Of a stretch of 64,000 nucleotides of DNA, positions 62,329 through 64,000 are shown piece by piece. The translations under genes and the position numbers were made by a program. Positions within the stretch are counted from its first letter, which is position 1. Every line of letters starts with the position of its first letter. Under the pieces are notes generated by a model. That model searched no databases and was not told the origin of the DNA. It saw only the letters and a program-made list of their open reading frames with translations. This stretch comes from Ciceribacter thiooxidans (GTDB taxonomy: Bacteria; Pseudomonadota; Alphaproteobacteria; Rhizobiales; Rhizobiaceae), in assembly GCF_014126615.1 (NCBI RefSeq), contig NZ_CP059897.1, positions 1,116,001-1,180,000 of the forward strand, read 5' to 3'.

Positions 62329-64000
62329 TCACGCCACCGGGATCGCGATGCCCAATTCGGCAAGGACGACGTCGATCTGACGGATCGAGGCAGGAGCGGC
62401 GTCGCCGTTCCGGATCTGGTCCGCGAGGCTCGGAATGTAGACCTGACCGCCGATATAGCGCTCATTCAGACGTTGCGCGTCGGTATAGCGTTCGTCCGAA
62501 CCGGCACTCGCCGGCAGCCGGGTGAGATCGCCGCCGATCTCGTCGAGCGTGTGATGCAGATTGTCGCGCAGCTTCTCCAGCCCTTCCTTCGGAATGCCGT
62601 TCAGCCAGTCGATGAACTGCTGGCGGGCGGCCGGCTGGTCGAGCCGGTAACCCCTGAGTTCGGCATATCTGGCGAGGATCGGCACGGGGCTGTATCCGTC
62701 GCCGCTCTGGTCGACGAGAACGCCGGCCGCCGTCTCGCTCAGGCCTGAATGGGCAAGGAAGCGCCTGGAGGTCTCCGTCATGTACCGGTTCGATTCGCGA
62801 GTGTCGGCGACTATCATCTGGCCGATCACCGCGGCGCCGACGATGACGAGGCCCGCCGGGCCGAACATCGTGCCGGTGCCGAGGGCAGCCATGATCGTTC
62901 CGCCCGCCGCCGCAGCCGAGAGGCTTCCCATCAGCGGGTCGCCGCCCTTGAAATAGTCGAAGGCGATCCAGGCGTCGAAGCCGCCGCTCAGCGCCCCGAG
63001 GAACTTGACCGCCGGCCGGCTGCTGCTGCCGAAGTGCTTGACGGCGGTTGAGTCGGAGCGAAGCAGGTCCATTCCGCCGAGGAGCTCCGTTGTCCGCTGG
63101 CCGAGCCCCACTGCATCGATCACCACTTTGAGATTGCTTCTGAGGCTCGGGCTGTTCTGCGCTGCGTTCGCGGAGTTGGCCACACTCGCTCCCGTCGCGG
63201 CAAGGCCGATCAGCCGGAGCATCTGGCCGGGACCGGTCGTGTTCGCGAAGGAGCGGACGCCGCTCGAGCTCTTCAGCCCGTTCAGATCGCCGTCGAGGGC
63301 TGCCATCTTCGCCCGGGCCTGCTCGATCGTCTCTCCGGGCTCCGGCAGGGACTTGTCGACCGCGTCTATCGCCCGGTTCAGGTCGGCTTCGGGAATGCCG
63401 AGCATTCGTGAAAGGCCGCCGTCTTTCAGCCCTTGCAGGCTGGCCTTTGCCTTGCCGAGGGCGGCCGGATCCCCGGTTTGCAGATCGGTGAAGGACGGAA
63501 GCACCCGGTGGCGGATGATCTGCGTCGTTGCCTCTTCGGCGAGCTTCCGGCCGCGGTCGGTGAGGCGGGCCTGATAACCCATGAGCCTGACCACAGCCGG
63601 ACTGTCGAGCAGAGCCGGGTTCTTCTTCATCGCGATCTCGACCGCCATTGCGGTCTTTTCATCCGAGAGGATCTTGCCGATTTCGTCGTCGACGGCCTGT
63701 CGTTGAGACGCCAGCTCCGGCGGCAGGTTACCGAGTGATGTCAGCTGCCGCAGCAGTTTTTCGCCGCTTGCGGCAATATTGCCTTCGAGGCGCTGCTCCG
63801 TTGCAGTCCATTCCGGACCCTTCTCCTTCTTGTAATCGTCAATCGCTTTCGTGAGCTGGTCCGGGCTCATGGTGCCGCCGTGGTTCGAAATCAGCCACTG
63901 CAGTTCCTGCATATGCTCCGAATAGGCGATCACGTCCTGGTTGACCTCGGCGGACGCATACTGCTTGACCTGCGGAACGATGTTCCGGACGACGAAATCG
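62329..64000 (-). CDS. Large hypothetical protein, cut by the window edge
   Basis: An open frame on the minus strand that runs past 64000, so the N-terminus is outside. At least 556 residues are seen, with a helical, Leu/Asp-rich body (for example IPEADLNRAIDAVDKSLPEP) and one hydrophobic region with small residues (PLMGSLSAAAAGGTIMAALG and GPAGLVIVGAAVIGQMIVA), reminiscent of the large gene it faces. It ends IDVVLAELGIAIPVA. The GTG at 63933 is not the real start. Its layout (helical body, glycine-rich hydrophobic hairpin, C-terminal domain) resembles that of the convergent 1195-residue protein, but I cannot show homology. Confidence 0.6.
   Translation of the reverse strand, partial: DFVVRNIVPQVKQYASAEVNQDVIAYSEHMQELQWLISNHGGTMSPDQLTKAIDDYKKEKGPEWTATEQRLEGNIAASGEKLLRQLTSLGNLPPELASQRQAVDDEIGKILSDEKTAMAVEIAMKKNPALLDSPAVVRLMGYQARLTDRGRKLAEEATTQIIRHRVLPSFTDLQTGDPAALGKAKASLQGLKDGGLSRMLGIPEADLNRAIDAVDKSLPEPGETIEQARAKMAALDGDLNGLKSSSGVRSFANTTGPGQMLRLIGLAATGASVANSANAAQNSPSLRSNLKVVIDAVGLGQRTTELLGGMDLLRSDSTAVKHFGSSSRPAVKFLGALSGGFDAWIAFDYFKGGDPLMGSLSAAAAGGTIMAALGTGTMFGPAGLVIVGAAVIGQMIVADTRESNRYMTETSRRFLAHSGLSETAAGVLVDQSGDGYSPVPILARYAELRGYRLDQPAARQQFIDWLNGIPKEGLEKLRDNLHHTLDEIGGDLTRLPASAGSDERYTDAQRLNERYIGGQVYIPSLADQIRNGDAAPASIRQIDVVLAELGIAIPVA

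Overview
The window reads as a high-GC chromosomal or megaplasmid segment of a Rhizobiaceae-type alphaproteobacterium (Sinorhizobium/Ensifer/Rhizobium relatives). The grounds are a thuR-thuEFGKAB trehalose locus, a smoEFGK-smoS-mtlK polyol operon, an EcfG-like general-stress sigma factor with GGAAC-N18/19-TT promoters, DUF982 and DUF995 proteins, and neighbouring UDP-pentose epimerase genes. No rRNA, tRNA, CRISPR array or replication origin was seen.

Layout. 1-3.3 kb: a stress-promoted MDR/Gfo-Idh oxidoreductase pair, an EcfG-like sigma factor with its own EcfG-type promoter, and a divergent 55-residue NepR-like protein. 3.0-7.4 kb: glgA-treZ plus a small gene (glycogen/trehalose) and a small membrane protein. 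7.4-15.1 kb: a LuxR-type regulator with a degenerate receiver domain, then an operon for UDP-xylose and UDP-arabinose synthesis, a cellulose-synthase-like GT2, a DUF995 protein and a GH26-like hydrolase, probably an undescribed exopolysaccharide. 15.2-16.8 kb: three small stress-type genes. 16.8-23.2 kb: ApbE, a PepSY-flavodoxin-FNR membrane reductase, a DUF2271 protein carrying an ApbE-type flavinylation motif, a PepSY protein and a divergent two-component system. 23.3-24.1 kb: a ParE-type toxin-antitoxin pair. 24.2-34.2 kb: a stress-type SDR and the polyol operon. 34.4-35.2 kb: Fic with a VbhA-like antitoxin. 35.3-43.7 kb: the trehalose uptake/oxidation operon, its LacI regulator and a frameshifted PfkB kinase.

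43.7-48.7 kb is a low-oxygen/NO-flavoured block: a FixK/FNR-type box before a DUF982 gene, two Rnk-like proteins, a CBS protein, a perfect 16-bp inverted repeat with the geometry of an NsrR site, an NsrR-like Rrf2 regulator, a cupin and an FmdE-like protein. 48.8-55.2 kb is a metal-response block: two DUF1326 proteins, a frameshifted DUF2182 membrane protein, and a bufferin-type RiPP operon (two DUF2282 precursors, a DUF692 MNIO enzyme, a DUF2063 partner, DoxX) divergent from a SigF-NrsF pair. The two divergent promoters share the same element (TGTAA[C/T]-N17-CGTA), so the sigma factor very likely drives both itself and the precursors.

55.4-57.6 kb holds two more stress-promoted genes and a scar where a DUF4396 gene abuts remnants of a tyrosine recombinase and an IS91-type transposase. 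57.8-64 kb holds three large or unusual proteins of unknown function, one running off the window edge.

Three genes are broken (PfkB kinase, DUF2182, DUF4396). The first two look like single-base losses in G runs and may be sequencing errors. Eleven EcfG-type promoter candidates lie upstream of genes, so much of the window looks like part of a general-stress regulon.
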